Positions 36,603-45,233 of a stretch of 64,000 bases of DNA are shown here, one piece after another. The translations under genes and the position numbers were made by a program. The notes below the pieces were generated by a model. That model saw only the letters and a program-made list of their open reading frames with translations, did no database searches and was not told where the DNA came from. The stretch is from Shewanella algae (GTDB taxonomy: Bacteria; Pseudomonadota; Gammaproteobacteria; Enterobacterales; Shewanellaceae), in NCBI RefSeq assembly GCF_009183365.2, contig NZ_CP068230.1, positions 879,001 to 943,000 on the forward strand, in the 5' to 3' direction. The number at the start of each line of letters is the position of its first letter. Position 1 is the first letter of the stretch.

Positions 36603-37718
36603 ATGAGACAACAAACGGTTAAGTTTAAATTAGTTGCTTTTAGTGTTTCATTGCGAACAATCGGAACACTGGTGTTATCGATATGCTTGCTCGGGCTGTG
36701 GCTATATGGCGGCCAGAGTACACAACCCAGCCCCCATGCTGCGATTATTGATAATGACGAGTTACTGGCCTTGGCAGCCGAGAGTCAGCCCAATCCGGAT
36801 ATCTATGCCAGTAGCTTGGTCAAGCCCGGTGATCCTTTATTCAAAGGTCTATATGAGTTGCAGTCGCTGAGAAAGGATTTGGCCGCAGAGGCACTCTTGC
36901 CGCTGGCTGAGGCAGGCAACAGTGATGCCATGTTATGGTATGGCATGACAGTCTTACGACTCAGTGTTCTGTCTGGTGGAGACAAATGGATCCATGAGGC
37001 TGCTATGGCTGGAAACCCCTATGCGATGCGGCGTTTGGTACCGGCGGGAGAAACCCTGCAAAACTGTGAGTGGTATTTAGATCAATACTGCGACGATGCC
37101 TGGGTGGACAAGGCGCGGGAAGCTTTCCGGCAGCGCTTGCAAGCCAATCCCGATGATGTACTGAGTCGCTATGCAGCCTCCATGGATGCCGACAGGGCGG
37201 CAGAAGCGGCTAAGCAGAAGTATTATGCCCCTATGGTAAGTCTGGCATTCGATTATGGTCTAGCTTACGAGGCTGGTAAACTCAGTGAAGCCGATACAGC
37301 TAAGGTAGTGACTCTACTCAAAATGGCGGCTAACGATAACTTTGCACCGGCAATGGATATGCTGGCGGGTATTTTTTATAAAGTTATCGGCTTTGAAATG
37401 GCCAATTATTATGCTAAAAGAGCATTTCATTTAGGTTTTAACTCCTCACGTTCAATTATTCACGTGAATAGGAAAGAGTGGCCGAAAGGAACGAATCGAG
37501 ATGAAATGCTGGTCGCTTTATCCTATATATATGCCGCTGAAAAGTATTATAGAGAAAGTAATGTCGACTTTATGATTATAAAAAGCCTTGATAAGGGGGG
37601 CGCACCTGTAAGTGAAGCTGAAGTTTCAGCTGCTAAAGAACAAGCCGAAAAAATCATCTCAGAAATAACGCCGGTTATTTATATCGATGCAATTTACGAT
37701 GTGGAAGCCTATCACTAG
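36603..37718 (+). CDS. Putative membrane-anchored immunity protein, paralogue 3
   Basis: A 371-residue close relative of paralogue 1, also with an N-terminal membrane helix. From about residue 140 to the end it is nearly the same (YAMRRLVPAGETLQNCEWYL, KVIGFEMANYYAKRAFHLGF). Residues ~60-125 and ~325-350 differ sharply. That mosaic pattern suggests recombination or selection on the toxin-contact surface. The start at 36603 has no strong RBS, so coupling with upstream translation is plausible. It ends the module; a hairpin lies 34 bp downstream and then the IS110-type element. Confidence 0.6.
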   Translation: MRQQTVKFKLVAFSVSLRTIGTLVLSICLLGLWLYGGQSTQPSPHAAIIDNDELLALAAESQPNPDIYASSLVKPGDPLFKGLYELQSLRKDLAAEALLPLAEAGNSDAMLWYGMTVLRLSVLSGGDKWIHEAAMAGNPYAMRRLVPAGETLQNCEWYLDQYCDDAWVDKAREAFRQRLQANPDDVLSRYAASMDADRAAEAAKQKYYAPMVSLAFDYGLAYEAGKLSEADTAKVVTLLKMAANDNFAPAMDMLAGIFYKVIGFEMANYYAKRAFHLGFNSSRSIIHVNRKEWPKGTNRDEMLVALSYIYAAEKYYRESNVDFMIIKSLDKGGAPVSEAEVSAAKEQAEKIISEITPVIYIDAIYDVEAYH

Positions 37719-37751
37719 CAAGAGCATGGATACGACCAGACCAGGCAAGAC

Positions 37752-37791
37752 AAGATCTCTGCTGATGTAGTTATATCTCAGCAGGGATCTT
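37752..37791. other. Hairpin downstream of the immunity genes
   Basis: Arms AAGATCTCTGCTGA and TCAGCAGGGATCTT pair with one mismatch around a 12-base loop. There is no T run, so it is more likely an mRNA-stabilising or factor-dependent end than an intrinsic terminator. It lies just outside the left inverted repeat of the IS. Confidence 0.45.
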
Positions 37792-37803
37792 CGCAACCCA
37801 TAT

Positions 37804-39169
37804 ATGGACCCATCCCGTTTGCAAGACATTTGATTTCAATTTGAGAAGAGTTCATTGCACCCATATATTCGGCCTGTTACTGAGTTAAATCTCTGGCCCT
37901 GATGGATATGTGCTTCTACTTTCCTCATCATCCCTGCGGCTTCACGATGAGCCTATGGATTCAACAGGTTTTAAGTAGAACAGTCTGACTGTCTCATCAT
38001 CAAATCAATTGTCACCGCAACTTGGTGATAGGTTGGCATTATCTTACTTCACAACCTGATTTATAAGCTTCATGTCGCCGGCCGATACGTTTCTTCTTTG
38101 GCCGCTATGACCCAGGCAATTCTGGCAAGCTTGTTGGCTACTGCAACGCAGGCGCGATTAAAGCCTCGACGCTCCACGAGGGCCTTCGCCCATAGGCTGA
38201 GCTTATCGGTTTTGTGCTCGCAGTGACGCAAAATGGACCTGGCACCATGAATGAACAAGGTTCGTAGATAGGCATTGCCTCGCTTACTGATCCCCTGCAG
38301 ATTATCCTTGCCGCCACTGCTGTGCTGCCTGGGCACCAGACCGCACCAAGCTGAAAAATGGCGGCCATTGTGAAATGCCTTCCCCTCCCCAACAGCGGCA
38401 TAAAATGCCGTCGCAGTGACAGGACCAACCCCCAAGACGGTGCCTAATCGTTGGCAGATAGGATTATCAGCATTTTCCTGCAATACCTGCTTTTCACACC
38501 CTTTCAGCCTGTTCTCAAGTTCGACAAACTCATTATACAGTCCATGGAAAATCGCTCGACCTTTGGCTGTGAGTGCATTCTCACCGTCTTCCAAAATGTC
38601 GGGCAATTGACTGCGAAAGGCCGTTTTTCCCTTTGCCAGCACGATGCCATATTCGGCCAACATGCCTCGAACCTGATTCACCAAGGCGGTGGTTTGCTGT
38701 GTGAGTCGCTCACGAACCCTGTGCAACATCTGCACATCTTGTTGTTCGATAGATTTGGCGGGCACGAAGCGCATGTTTGGTCGCTGAGCCGCCTCCGCTA
38801 TGGCAAGGGCATCGTTGTAGTCATTTTTATTTCCCTGCCGATAGGGAATGACATATTGAGGAGGGATCAACTTAACCTGATGACCAAGGGCAGTAATTTC
38901 CCTGTTCCAATAGTGAGCGCCACCACAGGCTTCAATCGCGACCAGGCAAGGTTCCAACTTAGCGAAAAAACCGAGTACTTCTTTTCGTTTAAGCATTTTC
39001 TTGCGCACCAGCTTACCTGCTTTGTTGACCGCAACAGCGTGGAACACCAACTTTGCGATATCCAAACCGATGGTTGTAATCTTCATAGTGGACCCATCCT
39101 CTTTCCAGATGACTTTCAACAACTTCATCGTGGCCCATTGCGAGGCCGGTTAAAAGGGGATGGGTCCAT
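37804..39169 (-). mobile_element. IS110 family (IS1111 group-like) insertion sequence
   Basis: The DEDD transposase gene is bracketed by perfect 13-bp inverted repeats, ATGGACCCATCCC at 37804-37816 and its complement at 39157-39169. The length between them is about 1.37 kb. IS1111-group elements have such subterminal repeats, so the true ends may lie a few bases outside. About 250 nt of non-coding DNA (37817-38069) follow the transposase gene on its 3' side, where IS1111-group elements encode their bridge RNA. No target duplication is expected for this family and none is obvious. Confidence 0.75.
38070..39086 (-). CDS. IS110 family DEDD transposase
   Basis: A 338-residue IS110-type recombinase. 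The N-terminal RuvC-like DEDD domain shows GLDIAKLVFH (Asp), CLVAIEACGG (Glu) and KNDYNDALAIAEAA (two Asp). The C-terminal Tnp_20 domain has GPVTATAFYAAVGEG and the catalytic-Ser region QHSSGGKDNLQGISKRGN. The start at 39086 (MKITTIGLD) matches the family; an upstream in-frame ATG at 39128 is within the IS end. All expected catalytic residues are present, so it looks intact. Such enzymes recombine under guidance of a bridge RNA. Confidence 0.92.
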   Translation of the reverse strand: MKITTIGLDIAKLVFHAVAVNKAGKLVRKKMLKRKEVLGFFAKLEPCLVAIEACGGAHYWNREITALGHQVKLIPPQYVIPYRQGNKNDYNDALAIAEAAQRPNMRFVPAKSIEQQDVQMLHRVRERLTQQTTALVNQVRGMLAEYGIVLAKGKTAFRSQLPDILEDGENALTAKGRAIFHGLYNEFVELENRLKGCEKQVLQENADNPICQRLGTVLGVGPVTATAFYAAVGEGKAFHNGRHFSAWCGLVPRQHSSGGKDNLQGISKRGNAYLRTLFIHGARSILRHCEHKTDKLSLWAKALVERRGFNRACVAVANKLARIAWVIAAKEETYRPAT

Positions 39170-39991
39170 TCCATTATCCCTGCAAATAAGGAACTCTTGG
39201 CCTTGAAGGAGTCCCTAACCATTCGGGCCTTCCTGCAGCATTTACCTGTTTAAAGAAGTCACTCCAGATCCAGCGAAAAGGTGCTGATTTTTTGGGGATC
39301 CCTGGCACCACTCACTTCCTTGTCGAGGATGCTTAGAGATAACACTTTTCTAGCTTGTATCGAATAGGTTTGGAACCTCTGCCGCCATCCAAGATGCCGG
39401 GCAGCTAGAATGATGTGCCAAAGCAGGAAACAATGGGCAAAGAAAAGTGGTCACTGTTTGTAGCATTCGCGGCGAGCTCGCCTCGCACACACTTCTGTTT
39501 ACCTATATAGAGCGCGTATGGGACCCATAGGTAGCTTCCTTAATGGTCCTTTGCTTCCTTGGTGACTCTCTGCTCTCTAGTCTCTGGTCTCTGGCTTGGT
39601 TTTTGACCGGTTACTGTAATTTAACAAACGCTAATACTTAGGTCTTGGTTTTTTCCCGCTTTTGCAGAATAGGCCAAGGATCTTTCTTTATTCACTGTAA
39701 GAGATCTCTTACTTTTTGCATTTGAAACTGACTTTTTAATGGCATGCCATCTCTATAAAAAAGTAGTTTTGATTATCTAATGTTCTTAAATTTAGCCTTT
39801 TGGGATAATATGCACCCTACTAAAGTATTATGTGTTTTAATATTATTGTTTCCTTTGTTAAATAAATGTAGTTGCGCCTATTATACTAAGGTCTGAAACG
39901 CCGATTGACTATAACTTGTTGGGCTTGTAAGTTAGGTCTGCTTTTGAAATGGACTTACCAGTCGTAAAAGATCTTATATGGAGATAATCTC
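39170..39991 (+). promoter_or_regulatory. Gene-free leader region of the T6SS structural operon
   Basis: About 820 bp between the IS and tssB with no convincing gene. It contains a CT-rich stretch of CTCT/GGTCTCT repeats (39565-39600), a palindrome TATGGGACCCATA (39517-39529) and increasingly AT-rich DNA. A possible sigma-70 promoter is TTGTTA-N18-TATTAT ending near 39890, about 100 bp before tssB. I see none of the GGGCAA/TTGCCC palindromes present at the hcp genes, and no convincing -24/-12 element. tssB has RBS GGAGAT. Confidence 0.4.
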
Positions 39992-40480
39992 ATGGCGAAA
40001 GATGGTTCAGTCGCTCCGAAGGAACGTATTAACATCAAATATGTTCCCTCTACGGGTGATCAACAGAGTGAAATGGAACTTCCTCTTAAGTTGTTGGTTT
40101 TAGGTGATTTTAAGGGTCATCCTGAAGACTCTCAATTGGAAGAGCGTAAGACGGTTCAAGTTGATAAATCTAATTTTGAATCCGTTATGAAAGAAGCCAA
40201 TCTGTCAATTTCTGCGACAGTTGACAATAAATTGACAGATGAAGATGGTGCTGAGTTGTCTGTTGATCTTAAATTCGATTCCCTCAAAGATTTCTCACCT
40301 GATTCTATCGGTGAGCAGGTTCCTGAAATTCAAAAGTTAATCGAACTTCGTGAAGCTTTGGTTGCACTTAAGGGACCATTGGGAAATATTCCTGCCTTCA
40401 GAGCCAAGTTGCAGGAATTAATTGCAACGGAAGAGTCTAGAGAAAAGCTGCTGAGTGAATTGCAGCAGATGGAACAATAA
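39992..40480 (+). CDS. tssB: T6SS contractile sheath small subunit TssB (VipA)
   Basis: A 162-residue TssB. It begins MAKDGSVAPKERINIKYVPS and has the conserved ELPLKLLVLGDFKG strand and the C-terminal PLGNIPAFRAKLQELI helix. It pairs with TssC to build the cytoplasmic sheath whose contraction fires the Hcp tube, and its N-terminus helps recruit ClpV. First gene of the structural operon; tssC starts 34 bp downstream with a matching TATGGAGATA ribosome-binding context. Confidence 0.96.
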   Translation: MAKDGSVAPKERINIKYVPSTGDQQSEMELPLKLLVLGDFKGHPEDSQLEERKTVQVDKSNFESVMKEANLSISATVDNKLTDEDGAELSVDLKFDSLKDFSPDSIGEQVPEIQKLIELREALVALKGPLGNIPAFRAKLQELIATEESREKLLSELQQMEQ

Positions 40481-40514
40481 TTCAAGCCAATATAAGCCGT
40501 TATGGAGATAGGCT

Positions 40515-42041
40515 GTGGATTATGTCTCGGATATAGACACAAGTGTAATTGAGGAATCAAAATTCATGGATGTTCAAAATCAAACATCAGGCGCTTCCCA
40601 AAGTGCCAATGCAACTCTGCTCGATCAGATAATGGCACAAACCCGGATGGCGCCGGTGGATGAAGGCTATGACATTGCTCGCCGTGGTGTTGCTGCTTTC
40701 ATCGGTAACATTCTGGAGACAGACAACACTGCCGAGCCGGTCAACAAGGCTCTGGTCGATAAGATGTTGGTTGAGCTGGACAAGAAGATCAGCCAGCAGA
40801 TGGATGCCATTCTGCACAATGAAAAGGTGCAGCAGATAGAATCAGCCTGGCGCAGCCTCAAGCTGTTGGTTGACAGAACCGATTTCCGTGAGAATATCAA
40901 AATTGAATTGCTGCACGTCACCAAAGACGAGCTGCTGGATGATTTTGAATTTTCACCGGAAACTGCTCAGTCTGGTCTGTACAAGCATGTTTATTCTGCC
41001 GGTTACGGCCAATTCGGTGGTGAGCCTGTTGGCGCTATCGTCGGTAACTATGCCTTCACCCCTTCGACTCAGGATATGAAGCTGCTGCAGTACGTTGGTG
41101 CTGTTGGGGCCATGGCTCATGCGCCATTCCTGTCTTCAGTTGCGCCTGAATTCTTCGGTGTCGACTCGTTTGAAGAACTGCCGAATCTCAAGGATCTCAA
41201 GTCTACTTTCGAAAGCCCCAAGTACACCAAGTGGCGTGGGCTGCGTGAGTCTGAAGATGCTCGCTACATAGGTCTGACGGCGCCTCGCTTCCTGCTGCGT
41301 GTGCCTTATGACCCAATCGATAACCCGGTTCGCAGCTTTAACTATCGTGAAAATGTCAGCGCCAGCCACGAAGATTACCTCTGGGGTAATACAGCGTTTG
41401 CTCTGGCTACCCGTTTGACCGAGAGCTTCGCCAAGTATCGCTGGTGTCCTAACATCATTGGCCCACAGAGTGGTGGTGCGGTGGAAGATCTGCCGGTACA
41501 CGTGTTTGAATCCATGGGCGCTTTGCAGTCCAAGATCCCGACTGAAGTCTTGATCACCGACCGTAAGGAATTTGAACTGGCCGATGAAGGCTTTATCAGC
41601 CTGACTATGCGTAAGGGCAGTGACAATGCGGCCTTCTTCTCTGCCAACTCGATTCAAAAGCCCAAGGTGTTCCCCAACACCAAGGAAGGCAAGGAAGCCG
41701 AGACCAACTATAAGTTGGGTACCCAGATCCCTTACATGATGATCATCAACCGCCTGGCACACTACATCAAGGTGTTGCAGCGTGAGCAGATAGGTTCCTG
41801 GAAAGAGCGTCAGGATCTGGAGCGCGAGCTGAACAACTGGATCAAACAGTATGTCGCCGATCAGGAAAACCCACCGGCAGATGTTCGTAGCCGTCGTCCT
41901 TTGCGTGCCGCCAAGGTTGAGGTGATGGATGTTCAGGGCGATCCAGGTTGGTATCAGGTTTCCATGGCTGTGCGTCCGCACTTCAAGTACATGGGTGCCA
42001 ACTTTGAACTGTCGCTGGTAGGACGTTTGGATCAGGAGTAA
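40515..42041 (+). CDS. tssC: T6SS contractile sheath large subunit TssC (VipB)
   Basis: A 508-residue TssC of standard length. Recognisable stretches are RGVAAFIGNILETDN, WRSLKLLVDRTDFRENIKIELL, FGGEPVGAIVGNYAF and the C-terminal LRAAKVEVMDVQGDPGWYQVSM. It forms the body of the sheath together with TssB. The start is GTG at 40515 with GGAG eight bases upstream; the in-frame ATG at 40566 would cut off 17 residues. The tssE start lies 5 bp after its stop. Confidence 0.96.
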   Translation: MDYVSDIDTSVIEESKFMDVQNQTSGASQSANATLLDQIMAQTRMAPVDEGYDIARRGVAAFIGNILETDNTAEPVNKALVDKMLVELDKKISQQMDAILHNEKVQQIESAWRSLKLLVDRTDFRENIKIELLHVTKDELLDDFEFSPETAQSGLYKHVYSAGYGQFGGEPVGAIVGNYAFTPSTQDMKLLQYVGAVGAMAHAPFLSSVAPEFFGVDSFEELPNLKDLKSTFESPKYTKWRGLRESEDARYIGLTAPRFLLRVPYDPIDNPVRSFNYRENVSASHEDYLWGNTAFALATRLTESFAKYRWCPNIIGPQSGGAVEDLPVHVFESMGALQSKIPTEVLITDRKEFELADEGFISLTMRKGSDNAAFFSANSIQKPKVFPNTKEGKEAETNYKLGTQIPYMMIINRLAHYIKVLQREQIGSWKERQDLERELNNWIKQYVADQENPPADVRSRRPLRAAKVEVMDVQGDPGWYQVSMAVRPHFKYMGANFELSLVGRLDQE

Positions 42042-42046
42042 TCACG

Positions 42047-42475
42047 TTGTTGAACGATGATTTCTCCGGAACTTTTGGTGTTGGCTTCTTTGAACGCTTG
42101 GGAGCCGAACGCCAAAGTGGATATGGCGACAGCAGCTTGGATGCTGTCGTCGATTCCATCAAACGTAATGTTTCACATATTCTCAATACCCGCATTGGAG
42201 AAAGCCAGAGCTGTCCTGAACTGGGACTGTTCGATTTCAATGATGCCAGTTCCGGCAGTGTGGATCTTGGCCTGAGGATGCGTAACGGAATCAAGGCTTG
42301 CCTGAGCCGCTTTGAACCCAGGCTGACAGATATTGATGTCAGTGTGTTGTTCGATGAGGGCAATCCGATGAACCTCAGGTTCCACATCTACGGCAGCATC
42401 AGAGTGGCTTCCAACAAGGATAAGTTGAAGATCGATTTGTTATTGGATAACAGTCGCAGATACAGAGTGGTTTAG
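42047..42475 (+). CDS. tssE: T6SS baseplate protein TssE (gp25-like)
   Basis: A 142-residue gp25-like baseplate wedge protein. It has the family's SIKRNVSHILNTRIGESQSCPELGLFDFND and a C-terminal FHIYGSIRV strand. It nucleates sheath assembly on the TssFGK baseplate. The start must be TTG at 42047 (or the adjacent TTG), since no ATG or GTG is in frame before the conserved region; AGGAG precedes it. tssF starts 2 bp after its stop. Confidence 0.93.
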   Translation: MLNDDFSGTFGVGFFERLGAERQSGYGDSSLDAVVDSIKRNVSHILNTRIGESQSCPELGLFDFNDASSGSVDLGLRMRNGIKACLSRFEPRLTDIDVSVLFDEGNPMNLRFHIYGSIRVASNKDKLKIDLLLDNSRRYRVV

Positions 42476-42477
42476 CA

Positions 42478-44244
42478 GTGCCTCAGGACAAATACTTCAG
42501 GGATGAACTTGCTTTCTTGAGAGAGCAGGGGCGGGAATTTTCGGATATCCATCCGCAGTTGGCGCGTTATCTTCACGGTAACCACACTGATCCCGATATC
42601 GAGCGTTTGCTCGAGGGCTTTGCTTTTCTGACCGGTCGACTCAGGGAAAAGATTGACGATGAATTCCCCGAGTTTACTCACTCGATGATCAGCATGCTGT
42701 GGCCCAACTATCTCAGGCCGATTCCCAGTCATACCATCATGCGCTTCTATCCGCATGAGAAGGGGATCACCCACAGGCAGGAGATTGCGGCCGGTTGTAT
42801 GCTGGACAGTCATCCGGTCGAAGGGCAGATCTGCCATTTTCGTACCTGTCGTCCTGTTGATGTTTATCCGGTGCAAATCCGTCATATAGATGCTTCCCAT
42901 TCCCGGGAAGCCTCTATTATTCAATTGGATTTTGATAACAACAGCGACCTTTCCCTGCTTGAAATGGGGCTGGAAAGCCTCAGGTTTTATCTGGGAGGCC
43001 AAAGCTACAGTGCCCAGATGCTGTATCTTTGGTTGAATCATTATCTGGACTCTATCGAAATTGTCGGCGCCCATGGCAGTTATCGCTTGCCGCACAGCAG
43101 CTTTGCGTCAGTAGGATTTGAGGCCGGCAGCGGTATCTTGCCCTATCCGAAAAACGTCTATGAAGGGTATCGGATCCTGCAGGAGTACCTGACATTCCCC
43201 GAGGCGTTTCATTTCTTCGATATCAAGGGAATCGCCAAGTGTATCCCCGAATATCTCAAGGGTGACTTCAGCCTCAAACTCACTTTTTCCAAGACGTTGC
43301 CTGCCGACGTGCATGTGCGTCAGGATACTTTCCTGCTTTACTGTGTCCCGGCTATCAACCTGTTTGAGCACGACGCCGATCCTATCGATCTCAACGGCAA
43401 GCGGGTCGAATACCCGATTGTGCCCTCCAGTCGCCATCCATCTCACTTTGAAATCTTCAGTGTCGACAAGGTGCAGGGTTGGCTGGATTCCAATGAGGGC
43501 AGAATGCGCGGCCAACAGCGGATCTATTCGCCGTTTGAGAGTTTCCAACATGAAGTGGAGCGCGCCCGTAATCGCACCGCGCTTTATTACCGGATGCGGG
43601 TGCGCGACAGCATGCGCAACGACGGCCTGGATCATTGCCTCTCATTTGTGCGCAGCGACGAAACCCAGTGCCTGGACATGACAGAAGCCGTGTCGGTGAC
43701 ACTGACCTGCTCCAACCGGCAACTGCCGACCAAGTTGGGCAAGGGCGACATCTGCGTCGCCACAGATACATCGCCAAGCTTTGCCCGTTTCAGCAATATC
43801 ACCGAGCCCAGCCACCCTTTGCGACCTGTGCTCGATGGCAGTTTGCTGTGGACCCTGATCTCCAACTTGTCGCTCAACTATCTGTCACTGCTGTCCCGTG
43901 ATGCCATCTGTTCCATCATCCGCGCCTATGACTTCAAGGCGTTGGTCGACAGACAAGCCGAGCGGGTCACCCGGATGCGACTCGACGGCATCAGCAGTAT
44001 TCAGTCCGGGCCGACCGAAAGAATTGTCAGGGGATTGCCGGTTCGCGGCCTCAAGACAGAGCTGGTACTCGACCAACAGTATTTCGGCTCCGAGGGTGAC
44101 CTTTACCTGTTCGGCACTGTGCTGAACCACTTTTTTGCCCTCTACGCCAGCATCAACTCGTTTCATGAGTTGGTGGTTATCAATGCTCATAACAAGGAAA
44201 GGTACACATGGGATATCCAGAGCGGTCAACAACCGCTGATATAA
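42478..44244 (+). CDS. tssF: T6SS baseplate protein TssF (VasA)
   Basis: A 588-residue TssF/VasA. The hallmark N-terminus is PQDKYFRDELAFLREQGREFSDIHPQLARYLHG, then DPDIERLLEGFAFLTGRLREKIDDEFPEFTHSMISMLWP. It forms the wedge with TssG and TssK under the membrane complex. The start is GTG at 42478 with only a weak RBS, two bases after tssE, which implies translational coupling. It overlaps tssG by 37 bp. Confidence 0.95.
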   Translation: MPQDKYFRDELAFLREQGREFSDIHPQLARYLHGNHTDPDIERLLEGFAFLTGRLREKIDDEFPEFTHSMISMLWPNYLRPIPSHTIMRFYPHEKGITHRQEIAAGCMLDSHPVEGQICHFRTCRPVDVYPVQIRHIDASHSREASIIQLDFDNNSDLSLLEMGLESLRFYLGGQSYSAQMLYLWLNHYLDSIEIVGAHGSYRLPHSSFASVGFEAGSGILPYPKNVYEGYRILQEYLTFPEAFHFFDIKGIAKCIPEYLKGDFSLKLTFSKTLPADVHVRQDTFLLYCVPAINLFEHDADPIDLNGKRVEYPIVPSSRHPSHFEIFSVDKVQGWLDSNEGRMRGQQRIYSPFESFQHEVERARNRTALYYRMRVRDSMRNDGLDHCLSFVRSDETQCLDMTEAVSVTLTCSNRQLPTKLGKGDICVATDTSPSFARFSNITEPSHPLRPVLDGSLLWTLISNLSLNYLSLLSRDAICSIIRAYDFKALVDRQAERVTRMRLDGISSIQSGPTERIVRGLPVRGLKTELVLDQQYFGSEGDLYLFGTVLNHFFALYASINSFHELVVINAHNKERYTWDIQSGQQPLI

Positions 44245-45218
44245 CCTTTCCGGAGCCGGGTGGCAGCAGGCTGCCGCAGGACTACCGTGAGTACAGTTTT
44301 TTCCAGTTGGTGGAGTTATTGCACCAACTGGAAGACAGAGATCCGGAAGATGCCCAGTGGGAACTGGCCGGTGAGTTGCAGTTTAGCGCCAATCCAAGCC
44401 TTGGATTTGCGCCGGCGGATATCTCCATGCTCGAGTCTCTGGGGGATGGGCGCCTGCGGCTGGAGACCTGTTTTCTCGGTCTCAATGGCGCCCAGTCGCC
44501 GCTGCCCAGTTACCTGCTGGATATGCTGCTCGACGATGAAGACGGCATTCGGCGCAACTTTCTGGATTTCTTTAATAACAGATTGATTTCCTTGTTGTAT
44601 CGCCTGTGGCGCAAATACCGTTATTACGTGCGTTTTCAGGACGATGCCAGCGACAGCTTTTCAGCCCAGGTCTACGCCCTGGTGGGACTGGCCAACGAGG
44701 ATATCCGCGGCGACACGCCAATCAACTGGTGCAAGATGCTGGCCTACGCCGGCATGCTCGCCGGTCGCAGCCGCTCGCCCCAGGCGGTTGCCGGCATAGT
44801 GGCGCACTGTTTCGACCTGCCCCAGGTGAGCATTCGCCAATGGCAACTGCGACAGGTGGAGATCCCCGAGTCCCAGCGTTGCCGTTTGGGGATGGCCAAT
44901 TCCAGGCTGGGGGAAGACACCATGCTCGGGGAGCGGGTCGGCGATCTTTGCGGCAAGTTTGTGCTCTGTATGGAAGAGCTGTCGTTAGAGCGTTTTCGCG
45001 ATTTTCTGCCATCCGGGCGGGAGTTCCAGCCACTTTGCAAGGTGATAGAAGTGATCCTGCGGGAACAGATGGCCTATGACCTTGAGCTGACGCTCAGGGA
45101 AGATGAAGCCCCGCTGCTGCAACTGGGGGAAGAAAAGGGCGGCCAATTGGGATGGTCCTCTTTCCTCGGCAAGGGCGATAGCACGCGCAAGAGCGTATTG
45201 ATTCAAATCAGGCAATAA
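44208..45218 (+). CDS. tssG: T6SS baseplate protein TssG (VasB)
   Basis: A 336-residue TssG/VasB with the typical YREYSFFQLVELLHQLE start, the FLGLNGAQSPLPSYLLDML motif and RFRDFLPSGREFQPLCKVIEVILREQMAYDLELTLRE near the end. It partners TssF in the baseplate wedge. The start lies inside the end of tssF (37-bp overlap) with its own AAGGAAAGG site. Intact. Confidence 0.95.
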   Translation: MGYPERSTTADITFPEPGGSRLPQDYREYSFFQLVELLHQLEDRDPEDAQWELAGELQFSANPSLGFAPADISMLESLGDGRLRLETCFLGLNGAQSPLPSYLLDMLLDDEDGIRRNFLDFFNNRLISLLYRLWRKYRYYVRFQDDASDSFSAQVYALVGLANEDIRGDTPINWCKMLAYAGMLAGRSRSPQAVAGIVAHCFDLPQVSIRQWQLRQVEIPESQRCRLGMANSRLGEDTMLGERVGDLCGKFVLCMEELSLERFRDFLPSGREFQPLCKVIEVILREQMAYDLELTLREDEAPLLQLGEEKGGQLGWSSFLGKGDSTRKSVLIQIRQ

Positions 45219-45233
45219 AGGGAGGTTGGCCTC

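Noticed and set aside
39517..39529. Palindrome TATGGGACCCATA as an operator for the T6SS operon
   Set aside because: Single occurrence, over 450 bp from tssB and similar to the nearby IS end sequence ATGGACCCAT; no second site supports it.
39241..39991. Small open frames in the gap before tssB
   Set aside because: No frame of useful length with RBS or family resemblance; the composition looks intergenic.
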